Counted from the first letter of the stretch, positions 50,322 through 59,804 are shown. The stretch: 64,000 bases of DNA from Hymenobacter cyanobacteriorum (GCF_022631375.1 NZ_JALBGC010000003.1:930001-994000); one strand, 5' to 3'. Notes: a model not told the origin generated them from the sequence alone. Made by a program: numbers and translations.

Positions 50322-51371
50322 ATGCCAAACTCTCGTTTCTGGTCGCGGCGCGTGCCGGGCCTGCTGCTGGTGCTGCTCACGCTGCTGCCGTGGGCCTGCA
50401 CCCGCAAAACCGTTTCCTTCAACAGCACCCCCGAGCCGCCTGTGCTGGCCGTGGCCGATACGCTCACGCGCACTTCGGACACGCTTGGCGGCAAGCCCTC
50501 GCTCAGCACGGCCCGCAAAGTGGTGCTCACCAAAGAGCAGGAACGCCTGGCCAAGGAACAGGAAAAGGATACTCAACGCAAGGCCAAAAAGCCTAAGAAG
50601 AATGTATTTCTGGGGGAGCGCATCAAACGCGCCTATGTGAAGACCGGCCCCAAAGGGCGCAACCAGAAAATCACGATTTTCTACTTTCTGAAGTATCCGA
50701 AGCCGCTGAATGCCTACGCGCCGTCGCATTACTACTACGACACCAAAAAGCATAAAATCCTGCCGCTGGCCGCTATTGAGGACGAAGAGCCCAACCTAAA
50801 AATCCTGCACGGGCCCTATAAAGTCGTGCAGAACAACAAGGTGCTCGAAACCGGCTACTACGCCCTCGGCACCAGGCACCTGCGTTGGGAAACGTTTAAT
50901 AGCAATGGCATTCTGCTGACCAAAACCCACTACGAAATGGGCTTTCCGCGCGATGCCAACGTGAGCTACTACGGCGAAGACCGTAGCCTCATCAACGAGG
51001 TGGTACCCTACGTGAATGGCAAGCTCGAAGGCGAGTACGCCAAGTTCCTGGTGAACGGCCAGCCCGACTGGCGCGGCCAGTTCGAAAACGGCAAGCGCGT
51101 AGGCGTCTGGACCAAGTACTGGGGCTTCCGCGCCCGCCGCCGCTACGAGTACCAGTACGGCGAGTCGGGCTACGACCCCGAAGTGACCGAACCCGAGCTT
51201 ATTCGCCAGTACAACCGCAACGCCGTCCTCATCTACGACAAGGAAAAAAACTACGACCACCGCAACGACCCCGAAGCCGTGGACCGGCCCGGGGCCACGC
51301 GCCGCCCCGGCTACACGCCGCGCCCCGCGCCCCGCGCGCCTGGCAGAGTGCAGCCTAAAAACAAGAAGTAG
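50322..51371 (+). CDS. MORN-like repeat lipoprotein
   Basis: A 349-residue protein with a lipobox signal (MPNSRFWSRRVPGLLLVLLTLLPWAC). A Lys/Gln-rich charged stretch (LTKEQERLAKEQEKDTQRKAKKP) comes before repeated MORN-like units (HYEMGFPRDANVSYY, PYVNGKLEGEYAKFLVNGQP, GQFENGKRVGVWTKYW), and the C-terminus is Arg/Pro-rich (ATRRPGYTPRPAPRAPGRV). Related Bacteroidota proteins are listed as YwqK-like antitoxin-repeat proteins, but that name does not prove a toxin-antitoxin role and no toxin gene is beside it. Convergent with yraN. Confidence 0.7.
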   Translation: MPNSRFWSRRVPGLLLVLLTLLPWACTRKTVSFNSTPEPPVLAVADTLTRTSDTLGGKPSLSTARKVVLTKEQERLAKEQEKDTQRKAKKPKKNVFLGERIKRAYVKTGPKGRNQKITIFYFLKYPKPLNAYAPSHYYYDTKKHKILPLAAIEDEEPNLKILHGPYKVVQNNKVLETGYYALGTRHLRWETFNSNGILLTKTHYEMGFPRDANVSYYGEDRSLINEVVPYVNGKLEGEYAKFLVNGQPDWRGQFENGKRVGVWTKYWGFRARRRYEYQYGESGYDPEVTEPELIRQYNRNAVLIYDKEKNYDHRNDPEAVDRPGATRRPGYTPRPAPRAPGRVQPKNKK

Positions 51372-51388
51372 CACTGGCTAGTGGGCGC

Positions 51389-51748
51389 TTAATAAAACGC
51401 GTCCTCAAAATGCTCGATGCGGAAGCCGGAGCTGAGCAGCGTGAGAGCCAGAATGTCGAAGCGGATGTCACCGCGCCAGTCCATTTCTTCCTGTAAGTGC
51501 GTGGCCGCCAACCGGAATAGCTCCTTCTTGCGCGCCGATACGAAGGTTTCGGGCTCGCCGAACTGGCCGGAGGAACGGGTTTTTACCTCGGCGAATATTA
51601 ACAGGTTCGTGCCCAACTGTAACACCAAATCCACTTCGGCGCGGCCGTGGCGGTAGCCGCGCGCCAGCACTTGGTAGCCTTGGGCCAGCAGGTAGGTGGC
51701 GGCGGCTTCCTCGCCGGCCTGGCCAAGTTGGTGGGGTGCGTGGGCCAT
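51389..51748 (-). CDS. YraN family endonuclease-like protein (UPF0102)
   Basis: A 119-residue protein with the PD-(D/E)XK nuclease pattern of the family: [45 protein letters not shown] (Asp, Glu-x-Lys), then [16 protein letters not shown] and [10 protein letters not shown]. The family is thought to act on branched or Holliday-type DNA, with no firm role. Start ATG at 51748 gives the standard N-terminus [14 protein letters not shown]; longer readings enter the lipB gene on the other strand and are not real. Confidence 0.88.
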   Translation of the reverse strand: MAHAPHQLGQAGEEAAATYLLAQGYQVLARGYRHGRAEVDLVLQLGTNLLIFAEVKTRSSGQFGEPETFVSARKKELFRLAATHLQEEMDWRGDIRFDILALTLLSSGFRIEHFEDAFY

Positions 51749-51847
51749 TGGGAGCGGGAGAAGGTCGGCTACATGGGCTGGCTGAGCCCGCAAGCTAGCC
51801 GAATAGCCTCTGCCTGGCAAGCATCTGCCAAAGCTTGCGGCCGGTCG

Positions 51848-51855
51848 TACCTTTG
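51848..51855 (+). promoter_or_regulatory. Bacteroidota-type -7 box before lipB
   Basis: TACCTTTG matches TAnnTTTG, 26 bp before the ATG at 51881. Confidence 0.6.
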
Positions 51856-51880
51856 CGGTTCGATTTCGCCCTTGCCGCTT

Positions 51881-52696
51881 ATGGTTTCTTCCGCTCCTTC
51901 GTTTTCGGCTTCGCTGCCTGCTGCCAGCCTGGCCGCCAACCGCGCCGTGCAGGTGCACCGGTTGGGCTTGGTCGAATACGTGCCCACCTGGCAGTTCCAG
52001 GAGGCGCTGATGGATGCTACACTGGCCATCAAAACCCAGAACCGCCTCGGTGAGGCTACCGGTGCCGCGCCGGTGCTCACGCCCAACCATCTGCTGCTCT
52101 GCGAGCACCCGCACACTTACACGCTGGGCAAAAGCGGCAAGCCCGAGCACCTGCTGCTGAACGACGAAGCCCTGGCCGCGCACGAAGCCAGCTTTCACCG
52201 CATCAATCGGGGCGGCGACATTACCTACCACGGCCCCGGTCAGCTGGTGGGCTACCCCATCCTCGACCTCGACAACTTCCGGCCCGACATTCACTGGTAC
52301 TTGCGCACGCTGGAGGAGGCTGTCATCCGCACGCTGGCCGAATATGGCCTGAATGCCGGCCGCATTGCCGGCCTCACCGGCGTGTGGCTCGACTGGGAAG
52401 ACGGCGCGCTCAACCCGCGTAAAATCTGCGCCCTTGGCGTGAAGTGCAGCCGCTGGGTTACGCTGCACGGCTTCGCCCTGAACGTGGCCCCCGACCTATC
52501 CTATTTCGGCCACATTGTGCCTTGCGGCATCACCGACAAAGCCGTAACCTCGCTGGCCCGTGAGTTGGGCCCCGGGGCTACCGTCACCGTAGCCGACGTG
52601 CAGAAACGCCTGCTGCCGCACCTGCTGGCCCTGCTCGGCGGCACGGAATCTGCTCCGCAGGCAACCGCGCCAGCCTTCACCCCGAAACCTGCATAG
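51881..52696 (+). CDS. lipB: Octanoyl-[ACP]:protein octanoyltransferase LipB
   Basis: A 271-residue enzyme that moves octanoate from acyl carrier protein to lipoyl domains. Core motifs: [43 protein letters not shown] (catalytic Lys) and [17 protein letters not shown] (catalytic Cys). It has about 25 extra N-terminal residues rich in Ser/Ala before the [13 protein letters not shown] start of the domain. lipA is not in the window. A -7 box lies at 51848. The ATG at 51881 fits that promoter. Confidence 0.93.
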   Translation: MVSSAPSFSASLPAASLAANRAVQVHRLGLVEYVPTWQFQEALMDATLAIKTQNRLGEATGAAPVLTPNHLLLCEHPHTYTLGKSGKPEHLLLNDEALAAHEASFHRINRGGDITYHGPGQLVGYPILDLDNFRPDIHWYLRTLEEAVIRTLAEYGLNAGRIAGLTGVWLDWEDGALNPRKICALGVKCSRWVTLHGFALNVAPDLSYFGHIVPCGITDKAVTSLARELGPGATVTVADVQKRLLPHLLALLGGTESAPQATAPAFTPKPA

Positions 52697-52743
52697 CGGC
52701 CCCTGGCAATCTGGTAAATCCGCTTAGTCCGTACGACGTTGTA

Positions 52744-53163
52744 ATGAAGCAAGATATTTCGTTTGACCCCATCGAAGGCGTGTCTGTGGCCGTGGTGCTG
52801 GCCGCCGACCAGGCGCTGAATGCTGAAGGCCAGCCCATCTGGCAGGTCTACCTGCTGAATGAGAATGACTTTCCCCTCGAAAACGTCATCATCAATGCCA
52901 ACGGCTACGGCCAGCAGCCCGATGGCGAAAAAGTCCGCACTTCCACGCTGCGTTATCTCTTCGAAGAAGTGCCGCCGCACGCCGCCGTGCCCGTCGAGCC
53001 CCTCGACCCGTCGCTGTTTCACCTGAACAATCAGTACTGGGTGAGCTACTACCGCGGCCCCCAGATTTTCGATAAAAAATTCATCTTCGTGCCCGATTCC
53101 ATCGTGCCCGACAACTTCTCCCACATTCCCCTGCTCGACCGCGTGGGCGTGCTGCATAGCTAA
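52744..53163 (+). CDS. Conserved-looking hypothetical cytoplasmic protein
   Basis: A 139-residue acidic protein without signal peptide or membrane segment. Beta-like stretches (VSVAVVLAADQALNAEGQ; IWQVYLLNENDFPLENVII; QYWVSYYRGPQIFDKKFIFV) alternate with a Pro-rich centre (EEVPPHAAVPVEPLDPSLF). Well-formed coding sequence with the codon bias of its neighbours; I do not recognise the family. It lies between lipB and a glycosyltransferase, all on the plus strand, so co-transcription is likely. Confidence 0.7.
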   Translation: MKQDISFDPIEGVSVAVVLAADQALNAEGQPIWQVYLLNENDFPLENVIINANGYGQQPDGEKVRTSTLRYLFEEVPPHAAVPVEPLDPSLFHLNNQYWVSYYRGPQIFDKKFIFVPDSIVPDNFSHIPLLDRVGVLHS

Positions 53164-53203
53164 AATTTCTCTGGTGTTGTCCCGCCCGTTGGGTTCAGCT
53201 CTC

Positions 53204-54301
53204 ATGCCGTACTTTATGAATCATCTCGATATTCCCTTGGCGTTGTCCTGGATGTGGGCACTGCTGGTATCGTTGTTTGCCGTGCCGTCCATCATCTACA
53301 TCGCGCACCTCAAAAACATGCTCGACACCCCCAACGGGCGCACCGTGCACCAGTCGCTCACGCCGCGCCTAGGCGGGGTGGCCGTGTTCGCCGGCTTCAT
53401 GTCGGCGCTCACCATCTTCGCGCCCCTGCAGAACGGCGTGAAGGAGCTGCTGGCCGGTTGCATCATTCTGTTTTTCGTGGGCCTGAAGGACGACCTCGTG
53501 GGCATGTCGGTATCGAAGAAATTCGTGGGCCAGCTCCTGGCCACCGGCATTGTGATGATAATGGCCGACGTGCGCCTTACCAGCTTCCAGGGCATCCTGG
53601 GCATCGGCACGCTGCCGGTGGGCATCAGCTACGCCTTCACCTTCTTCGTAATTGTGGGCATCACCAACGCCATCAACCTCATCGATGGCCTTGACGGCCT
53701 GGCCGGCACCATTGTGCTCATCATCTGCAGCACTTTTGGCTACTATTTCTATGCTTACGGCGGGGCCAGCTTTGGCAACTACGCCTACGTTGCCATTTGC
53801 CTGATTGGCGGCCTGCTGGGTTTTCTGCGCTACAATTTCCACCGCGCCCCCATTTTCATGGGCGACACCGGCTCGCTTGTCTGCGGCTTCATCGTGTCGG
53901 TGCTGGCCATACAGTTCATCGAAATGGGGCTACGTGTAGGCCAGCCTTTTGCCGCTTCGGCTCCGTCGGTAGCGGTGGGTATTCTGTTCGTGCCGCTGTT
54001 CGATACCATCCGTGTGTTCTCGTTGCGCATGGCCGCCGGCAAGTCGCCCTTCTCGCCCGACAAGAACCACATCCACCACCGCATCCTAGCCATGGGTTTC
54101 CAGCAAATCAGCACTGTGCTGCTGCTGGCGCTGCTCAATGTCATCGTCACGCTGTTCGTTATCCGCTTCGCCTACCTGGGCAATACCATCCTCATTGCCG
54201 CGCTGGCGAGCTTCTCGGTGCTGCTTAGCATCTTCTTTGGGGTGTACCAAAGCCGCCTCACCCGCCGTCAGCTGCAAGCTGCCCAGGCCTCCGGCCAGTA
54301 A
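53204..54301 (+). CDS. Undecaprenyl-phosphate glycosyl-1-phosphate transferase (WecA/MraY family, GT4)
   Basis: A 365-residue membrane enzyme with about eleven membrane segments. Family motifs: DTPNGRTVHQSLTPRLGGVAVF, the FVGLKDDLVGMS acidic pair, NAINLIDGLDGLAG (catalytic Asp residues), FMGDTGSLVCGF, and the PDKNHIHHRIL loop. It joins a sugar-1-phosphate to undecaprenyl phosphate, the first step of a cell-surface polysaccharide. Start 53204 or 53216 both leave the first membrane segment intact. Confidence 0.88.
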   Translation: MPYFMNHLDIPLALSWMWALLVSLFAVPSIIYIAHLKNMLDTPNGRTVHQSLTPRLGGVAVFAGFMSALTIFAPLQNGVKELLAGCIILFFVGLKDDLVGMSVSKKFVGQLLATGIVMIMADVRLTSFQGILGIGTLPVGISYAFTFFVIVGITNAINLIDGLDGLAGTIVLIICSTFGYYFYAYGGASFGNYAYVAICLIGGLLGFLRYNFHRAPIFMGDTGSLVCGFIVSVLAIQFIEMGLRVGQPFAASAPSVAVGILFVPLFDTIRVFSLRMAAGKSPFSPDKNHIHHRILAMGFQQISTVLLLALLNVIVTLFVIRFAYLGNTILIAALASFSVLLSIFFGVYQSRLTRRQLQAAQASGQ

Positions 54302-54312
54302 CCGTTCGCCCC

Positions 54313-55512
54313 ATGCCCGCCGCCCGCCTCTTGCGCCTGCCCTTGCCGCGCCTGTTCGGCTGGCTGCTGGCGTGCGTCTGCTTGTTGGCCGGCCAGGGCA
54401 CCCAAGCCAGCGAGTACCGGCAACTGCCGCCGGCTTCGCCCACCGCCCTCTCGGCCGATTGGCTGATTCACGACGCGGCCCGCAACCGCCTCATCTTCTA
54501 CCTGCCCGGCTACCACCAGCCCGCCCACGCTTACTACCAGTGGGTCCGTATTAGCCGCAACCAGTTGTTTCCGCTGGCCTTTGCCGCCCAGCCCGGCCTC
54601 AGTCTTTTCTTGGATAATCGGTTGGTATTCACTGCGCAGACTGCTACCACTTACTCGCTCGACTTAGCCCGTTTACTGCCTGCCCAACTACCACCCGGCC
54701 GCCACCTGCTGGCCGTGTGGCAGCCCGATGGCTCTCCCGCACTGGCCTCGTTTTCGGGGGTAGCTACCGTAGCCGGCACTCCCGCTGCCGGGCTGCCCAA
54801 AGCCGCTGGCTTGGCCCTGCCGCGCCTGCCGGCTCCACAAGGCCAGAACGTATACCTGGGTTTCCTGCTGCTGTTGGGGCTTTCCTACGGGGCCATCCGC
54901 GTCACCTACCAGCCCGGTCTGGCCCGCATCTTCCAGATTGAAGAACTGTTTGGCGTGAGCGGCGACCAGTCCGCTTTCCTTGTCAAACCAGCCTTTTCGC
55001 TGCTGAATTTGCTGCTGGTCCTGCTGTTCGCCCTTTCGTTTGGCCTGCTGCTCACCGCCATCCACACCGACTTGCAGAGCCTGCCGCTGCTGCGGCAATT
55101 TTTCAACGTGCCCGAGTCGGCCATCGTTGGGCGGGTCGTCCTCTACACGGGCATCATCACGGCTTTTGTGTTTGGTAAGTACCTGTTTCTGTCGCTGATG
55201 GCTTATATCTTTGGTCTTCAGCCCCTGGTCGATGTGCAGTACCGCGAGTTTTTGCGTACCACGCTTTTGGTAGGCCTGATTCTGCCGCTGGTGCTGCTGT
55301 TGTACCTCAGCCTCAACGGTACGTTTCCGCACACGGTAGCTTGGGCTGCCAGCACTGCCATCGGCTTGGTGTTGGTTGGCACGGTGCTGCGTGTAGCCCG
55401 CACATTGCACCGGCAAGCCTCTCTGCTGAATCTACATTTGTTTGCCTACCTTTGTGCTACCGAAGTACTGCCTCTTTTGGTGATACTTAAACTTATTGTC
55501 TTTACATACTGA
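54313..55512 (+). CDS. DUF4271 membrane protein
   Basis: A 399-residue protein with a signal-like N-terminus (MPAARLLRLPLPRLFGWLLACVCLLAG), a periplasmic domain of about 170 residues with SADWLIHDAARNRLIFYLPGY, and about six membrane segments in the C-terminal half with LLLLGLSYGAIRV, LLFALSFGLLLTAI and LCATEVLPLLVILKLIV. That C-terminal part is DUF4271. Function unknown. Its close position before hemD is common in Bacteroidota; the genes are separated by only 75 bp. Confidence 0.8.
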   Translation: MPAARLLRLPLPRLFGWLLACVCLLAGQGTQASEYRQLPPASPTALSADWLIHDAARNRLIFYLPGYHQPAHAYYQWVRISRNQLFPLAFAAQPGLSLFLDNRLVFTAQTATTYSLDLARLLPAQLPPGRHLLAVWQPDGSPALASFSGVATVAGTPAAGLPKAAGLALPRLPAPQGQNVYLGFLLLLGLSYGAIRVTYQPGLARIFQIEELFGVSGDQSAFLVKPAFSLLNLLLVLLFALSFGLLLTAIHTDLQSLPLLRQFFNVPESAIVGRVVLYTGIITAFVFGKYLFLSLMAYIFGLQPLVDVQYREFLRTTLLVGLILPLVLLLYLSLNGTFPHTVAWAASTAIGLVLVGTVLRVARTLHRQASLLNLHLFAYLCATEVLPLLVILKLIVFTY

Positions 55513-55587
55513 TTGATTTCGACCTCGCGGCCGAACCAATTCTCTTCCGACTCTTATTGTCCTAAGCATTACCCCCTTCCTTACTGT

Positions 55588-56418
55588 ATGGCCGAGAGTG
55601 CAGAAAAGCCGGGCACAGGCCGGCACGCCAAGCGCATTAGCAGCATCCTGGTTACCCAGCCAAAACCCACCAACGACGTTTCCCCCTACTTCTCCATTGC
55701 CGAGAAATACGGCATTAAAGTAGATTTCCGGGAGTTTATTGACGTGCAGCCGGTGTCCTATAAGGACTTTCGGAAGGATAAAATCAATATCCTCGACTAC
55801 ACGGCTATTATCTTCACCAGCCGCAACGCCGTCGACCACTTCTTCCGCATCTGCCAGGAAGCCAAGCTTGAAATGCCTGCCGAAATGAAGTATTTCTGCA
55901 TTTCGGAGCAGACCGCCAATTACCTGCAGAAGTACATCGTGTTGCGCAAACGCAAGCTCTTTGTGGGCGAGCGCACAGCCGCCGACCTGTTCGATGTCAT
56001 TAAAAAGCATAAGGGAGAGAAGTTTCTCTATCCCTGCTCCGACATTCGCAAGGATGACCTGCCGGTGTTCATGCGGGCCAACAACCTCAAGTTCAGCGAG
56101 GCCGTCATCTACCGCACCGTTGCCAGCGACTTGTCTGACCTATCCGATGTGAAGTACGATTGCATCGCGTTTTTCAGCCCTTCCGGTATCAGCTCCCTGT
56201 TCATCAACTTCCCCGATTTTGTGCAGGACGGCACGCGCATTGCCGCCTTCGGCCCCACCACCGCCAAGGCCGTCATCGATGCCGGCCTGATTCTCGACAT
56301 CGAAGCGCCCCATCCCAATGCCCCATCCATGACCGGTGCCATCGAGGCCTACATCCGGCGGCACGCGCAGACCGAGGTCAACAGCAAGGCCTCTAAAAAT
56401 GATATAACCAACGAGTAA
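55588..56418 (+). CDS. hemD: Uroporphyrinogen-III synthase
   Basis: A 276-residue cytoplasmic enzyme of tetrapyrrole synthesis. It has the two-domain HemD pattern: SILVTQPKPT...GIKVDFREFIDVQPV, the YTAIIFTSRNAVDHFFRIC core, FCISEQTANYLQKYIV, and a second half with KFSEAVIYRTVAS, DCIAFFSPSGISSLF and AAFGPTTAKAVIDAG. It closes hydroxymethylbilane into uroporphyrinogen III. GC content is lower here than in the genes before. ATG at 55588 is used; the preceding codons from 55513 are not typical. Confidence 0.9.
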   Translation: MAESAEKPGTGRHAKRISSILVTQPKPTNDVSPYFSIAEKYGIKVDFREFIDVQPVSYKDFRKDKINILDYTAIIFTSRNAVDHFFRICQEAKLEMPAEMKYFCISEQTANYLQKYIVLRKRKLFVGERTAADLFDVIKKHKGEKFLYPCSDIRKDDLPVFMRANNLKFSEAVIYRTVASDLSDLSDVKYDCIAFFSPSGISSLFINFPDFVQDGTRIAAFGPTTAKAVIDAGLILDIEAPHPNAPSMTGAIEAYIRRHAQTEVNSKASKNDITNE

Positions 56419-56452
56419 GGCGTCAATCGGATTAGATTTTTAGTTGTTTGAG

Positions 56453-56486
56453 ACCGGTCTGGGAATTCCTGGGCCGGTTTTTTTTG
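56453..56486 (+). terminator. Terminator after hemD
   Basis: ACCGGTCTGGG-AATT-CCTGGGCCGGT with small mismatches and a run of eight T, about 34 bp after the stop codon. Confidence 0.85.
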
Positions 56487-56515
56487 TCCGAATTTTTTGA
56501 AGACGGATTTTGAGT

Positions 56516-56523
56516 TACATTTG
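56516..56523 (+). promoter_or_regulatory. Bacteroidota-type promoter before porP/sprF
   Basis: TACATTTG matches the -7 consensus, with TTTG at 56496-56499 as the -33 box (16 bp spacing, slightly short). It follows the hemD terminator directly. Confidence 0.6.
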
Positions 56524-56601
56524 GAAGCTGTTCTTCAACACCGGCCCACCCGCCTCTTCCGGTCCTCTCTCCCTCTTCTTAATCCTCTGTACCTTACACC
56601 C

Positions 56602-57606
56602 ATGAAAGGAACTTTACTCGCAACGCTGTTGCTTTCGGCAACGGTTGGCTCGGCTTTGGCTCAGCAACAACCCCAGTTCACCCAGTACAGCCTCAATGGC
56701 ATGTCGCTCAACCCGGCCTACGCAGGCATCAAAGGCTACGGAGAGATAAACGTGCTCGGCCGCTATCAGTATTACAACTACGGCACGTTCGGCGGCGCCA
56801 ATGGCTCGCCACGCACCGGCCTGTTTACGGCTTCATTACCCATTCTTGCCATCAGCGGCGGTGTCGGTGTGAGTGTGTATTACGACCAGGTCGGCCAGTC
56901 AAAAATGACCAATGCCGCCCTCTCATACTCGCAGCACATCAAATTGGGAGAGGGCAAGCTTGGCATCGGCATCCAGGGCACCTATACCTACTTGGGCAAA
57001 GGCACATACATTGCCATCGACCCTGACGACATCAACGTGCCCAAAGACGCTTCCGACAGCAAGTTCGATGCCGGGGCCGGGGTGTGGTATGAAACTCCCA
57101 AGTTTTATGCTGGCCTAAGTGTCAATAACCTGTTCCGTTCGGGCTACACTTTCAAGAGCGAGGCAACCAGCAGCACCACAAGCGTGGCCAACAAATACAT
57201 CGCCGAAAACCACGCTTATTTCACCGCCGGCTACAATATCGAGGCCTCCTCGTCCGTTACCGTCACTCCAAACATCCTTGCCAAAGCAGTGCTGCCAGGC
57301 AAGTACTCCGATAGCAATAAATTTGGAAATAGCAATAATTATTCATTCGAAGGTGGCGTACGTGCTACGCTCGACGACAAATATTGGATAGGTGCCAACT
57401 ATCGGCATCAGGAATCCGTTTCAGGACTATTAGGCGTGAGCTTTGCTAAGGACAATGCATTGCGGTTGGGTGGTGCTTTCGATATCATTACCATCAACCA
57501 GGCTGCCCGAGCATTTAGCTCGTACGAAATCATGCTCTCCTACCGGCTGCCAAAGCCGAGCCTGTTTACCCATCCGGCTGTGCGCACTCCCCGCTACAGC
57601 TTCTAA
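56602..57606 (+). CDS. Type IX secretion system PorP/SprF-family membrane protein
   Basis: A 334-residue outer-membrane barrel with signal peptide MKGTLLATLLLSATVGSALAQ. The opening QQPQFTQYSLNGMSLNPAYAGIKG is the PorP/SprF signature, and the closing stretch AFSSYEIMLSYRLPKPSLF is typical of the family. In Flavobacterium such proteins hold SprB-like adhesins at the surface; in Porphyromonas PorP is required for secretion. It stands just before gldK in the same direction, separated by 248 bp with its own promoter. Confidence 0.88.
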   Translation: MKGTLLATLLLSATVGSALAQQQPQFTQYSLNGMSLNPAYAGIKGYGEINVLGRYQYYNYGTFGGANGSPRTGLFTASLPILAISGGVGVSVYYDQVGQSKMTNAALSYSQHIKLGEGKLGIGIQGTYTYLGKGTYIAIDPDDINVPKDASDSKFDAGAGVWYETPKFYAGLSVNNLFRSGYTFKSEATSSTTSVANKYIAENHAYFTAGYNIEASSSVTVTPNILAKAVLPGKYSDSNKFGNSNNYSFEGGVRATLDDKYWIGANYRHQESVSGLLGVSFAKDNALRLGGAFDIITINQAARAFSSYEIMLSYRLPKPSLFTHPAVRTPRYSF

Positions 57607-57641
57607 TTTTACTATTTTTTTATTCTAGCCCAAAATTGGCA

Positions 57642-57663
57642 TTATCCTATCGGGTTAGGATAA
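57642..57663 (+). terminator. AT-rich hairpin after porP/sprF
   Basis: TTATCCTA-6nt-TAGGATAA forms an 8-bp stem, followed by a short AT-rich run, about 36 bp after the stop codon. Confidence 0.45.
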
Positions 57664-57764
57664 AATTTAGTCTGGCTCACAAGTAACAAATCGGATTAAC
57701 CGAGTTATTTACGCTGTTCGGCGTGTTTTTAGTAAAATTGGTTGGTTTTGGGAATGGCAGGGTA

Positions 57765-57795
57765 TTGCACAGTATCCTAAAAAAGTGTAGATTTG
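57765..57795 (+). promoter_or_regulatory. Bacteroidota-type promoter before gldK
   Basis: TTG (57765-57767), 20-bp spacer, then TAGATTTG (57788-57795); this is a near-ideal -33/-7 pair. The gldK ATG follows 59 bp later. It probably drives gldKLMN. Confidence 0.7.
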
Positions 57796-57854
57796 CCAGC
57801 CCATCTAAATGTACTTTAGCGGTATCGGCAATTAAAACAGAATCTCTAACTCTC

Positions 57855-58874
57855 ATGAACAAGCTTTTAGCAGTATCCCTTTTCGCTATCTCCGGTGCAT
57901 TATTAGGTGGGTGCGGATTTGGTAAAGGCCCTCAGGGTGACCTGGTTGGGGCTGAAGACCGTCCCATCTTTAATCCACAGGAAGTGCCTTATGGCATGGT
58001 GCCCTGCCCGGGCGGCACGTTTCACATGGGCCAGACTGACCAGGATATTTCCGCGTCGATGGTGAACATGAACAAGCAGGTGACTATCGCCGGCTTCTAC
58101 ATGGACGAAACCGAGATTACCAACAACGAATACCGCCAGTTCGTCGATGCCATCAAGCAGGACTCGCTGGATGTGCTGGGCGAAGAGTATGTGATGACCG
58201 AACTCTACCCCGACACCACGGTGTGGGTGCGCGACTTCACTTACCACATGGGCGACCCGCTGCTGGAGTATTATTACACCCACCCCGCTTTCGACGATTA
58301 TCCGGTGGTGGGTGTGGACTGGTTTGCCGCCAAATATTTCTGCAACTGGCGCACTAAGTTCCGCAACGCCGCCCGCGAAGAAACCGGCTTTGCCAACGAC
58401 CCCAACTTCCGTCTGCCCTCCGAGGCTGAATGGGAATACGCCGCCCGCGGTGGCCGCGACCTTGCTACTTACCCCTGGGGTGGCCCGTACCTGCGCAACA
58501 GCAAAGGCTGCATGCTGGCTAACTTCAAGCCCGGCCGTGGCGACTACGCTTCCGATGGCTTCGCTTACACCTCCGAAGTAGGTTCGTTCTTCCCCAACGA
58601 TTTCGGCCTGTACGACATGGCTGGCAACGTATCGGAGTGGTGCGATGATGCCTACATGGAAGCTTCGGTGCCGGTGGTGTGGGACTTGAACCCCACTAAC
58701 CCCGACGACAACGAGCCCCGCAAAGTAGTACGTGGTGGTTCGTGGAAAGACATTGCGTACTTCCTCGAAACCGGCACCCGCAACTTCGAATACCAGGATT
58801 CGGCCCGTTCTTACATCGGCTTCCGTTGCTCGATGATTCAGATTGGCATGGGCACCAACAGCTCGCTCAACTAA
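57855..58874 (+). CDS. gldK: Gliding/type IX secretion lipoprotein GldK
   Basis: A 339-residue outer-membrane lipoprotein (MNKLLAVSLFAISGALLGGC) with a formylglycine-generating-enzyme-like fold: GMVPCPGGTFHMGQTDQD, FYMDETEITNNEYRQFV, PVVGVDWFAAKYFCNW, RLPSEAEWEYAARGG, GLYDMAGNVSEW, VVRGGSWKD ... YIGFRCSM. The Cys pair used by true FGE enzymes (GSWxC...C) is absent, as is usual for GldK, so it is structural. It forms the periplasmic ring of the type IX system with GldN. First gene of the gldKLMN cluster. Confidence 0.93.
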   Translation: MNKLLAVSLFAISGALLGGCGFGKGPQGDLVGAEDRPIFNPQEVPYGMVPCPGGTFHMGQTDQDISASMVNMNKQVTIAGFYMDETEITNNEYRQFVDAIKQDSLDVLGEEYVMTELYPDTTVWVRDFTYHMGDPLLEYYYTHPAFDDYPVVGVDWFAAKYFCNWRTKFRNAAREETGFANDPNFRLPSEAEWEYAARGGRDLATYPWGGPYLRNSKGCMLANFKPGRGDYASDGFAYTSEVGSFFPNDFGLYDMAGNVSEWCDDAYMEASVPVVWDLNPTNPDDNEPRKVVRGGSWKDIAYFLETGTRNFEYQDSARSYIGFRCSMIQIGMGTNSSLN

Positions 58875-58940
58875 TACCAAGCGTAACATCACCCTCCCCT
58901 CAAACACCTTACTTTCAACCCCTCTCAATCGAAAAATACT

Positions 58941-59750
58941 ATGGCAGCTAAACATAGCTTTCTCTACGATACGCTGATGCCCAAAATCTACGGCATTGGT
59001 GCAGCAGTTGTAATTGTTGGTGCTCTTTTCAAAATCGAACACTGGAATGGTGCCGACACCATGCTCATCGTTGGTCTGGGCACTGAAGCCGTTATCTTCT
59101 TCCTCAGCGCTTTCCAGCCCGCTCATAAGGAGCACGACTGGTCGCTGGTGTACCCCGAACTGAGCGAAGGCTACGACCCTTCGACCGGCAACCCGAGCTT
59201 CTCGAATGAGAGCAACAACGGCAAGGGCCTGACCATGAAGCTGGACGACATGCTGAAAAATGCTAACGTAACTCCCGAAGCGCTCACCAGCCTGGGCCAG
59301 GGCCTGAACCGCCTGAGCACCACGACGTCGCAGATGTCGCAATTGGGCGAAGCTGCTAACGTGACCGACGAATACACCAAGAAAGTGCGCTCGGCGGCCG
59401 ATTCGCTCGATAAAATCAATGTGGCCTACGGCAACACGGTAGAAGCCATCTCGGCCATGTCGAACGCTACTTCGGATGCCAAAGAGTACCACATGCAGGT
59501 ACAGAACGTAACCAAGAACTTGGGCGCACTGAACGCAGTGTACGAAATGGAACTCCAGGATGCCAACACGCACTTGAAGTCGATGAACCAGTTCTACGGC
59601 ACCCTCAGCAAGGCCATGGACAACATGACCCAGGCCGGCAAAGACACCGAAAGCTTCCAGAAGCAAGTGTCGGACCTGACCAGCAACCTGACTTCGCTGA
59701 ACCGCGTGTACGGCAACATGCTGAACGCTATGCGTGCTCCCGCCCAATAA
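58941..59750 (+). CDS. gldL: Gliding/type IX secretion motor protein GldL
   Basis: A 269-residue inner-membrane protein with two N-terminal membrane helices (PKIYGIGAAVVIVGALF and ADTMLIVGLGTEAVIFFLS) that form the GldL pentamer; the conserved Glu (FKIEHWNG, GTEAVI) may be the proton site. The cytoplasmic part has long Ser/Thr/Asn-rich helices in repeat (MKLDDMLKNANVTPEALTSL, QMSQLGEAANVTDEYTKKV, DLTSNLTSLNRVYGNMLNAM). With GldM it forms the proton-driven motor. Confidence 0.93.
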   Translation: MAAKHSFLYDTLMPKIYGIGAAVVIVGALFKIEHWNGADTMLIVGLGTEAVIFFLSAFQPAHKEHDWSLVYPELSEGYDPSTGNPSFSNESNNGKGLTMKLDDMLKNANVTPEALTSLGQGLNRLSTTTSQMSQLGEAANVTDEYTKKVRSAADSLDKINVAYGNTVEAISAMSNATSDAKEYHMQVQNVTKNLGALNAVYEMELQDANTHLKSMNQFYGTLSKAMDNMTQAGKDTESFQKQVSDLTSNLTSLNRVYGNMLNAMRAPAQ

Positions 59751-59804
59751 GCGCGTGCTGGCAAGGTAGTTAGTTCATCATCCACTTATTAGCGGAAACA
59801 AACA

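Noticed and set aside
50322..51371. Antitoxin of a toxin-antitoxin pair
   Set aside because: The MORN-like repeats are shared with so-called YwqK antitoxins, but the protein is a lipoprotein and no toxin-like gene is adjacent.
51389..52468. Long version of the yraN frame reaching into lipB
   Set aside because: The YraN domain begins at 51748; the remainder is antisense to lipB.
57855..58874. GldK as an active formylglycine-generating enzyme
   Set aside because: The fold is the same but the catalytic Cys pair is missing, and the context is type IX secretion.
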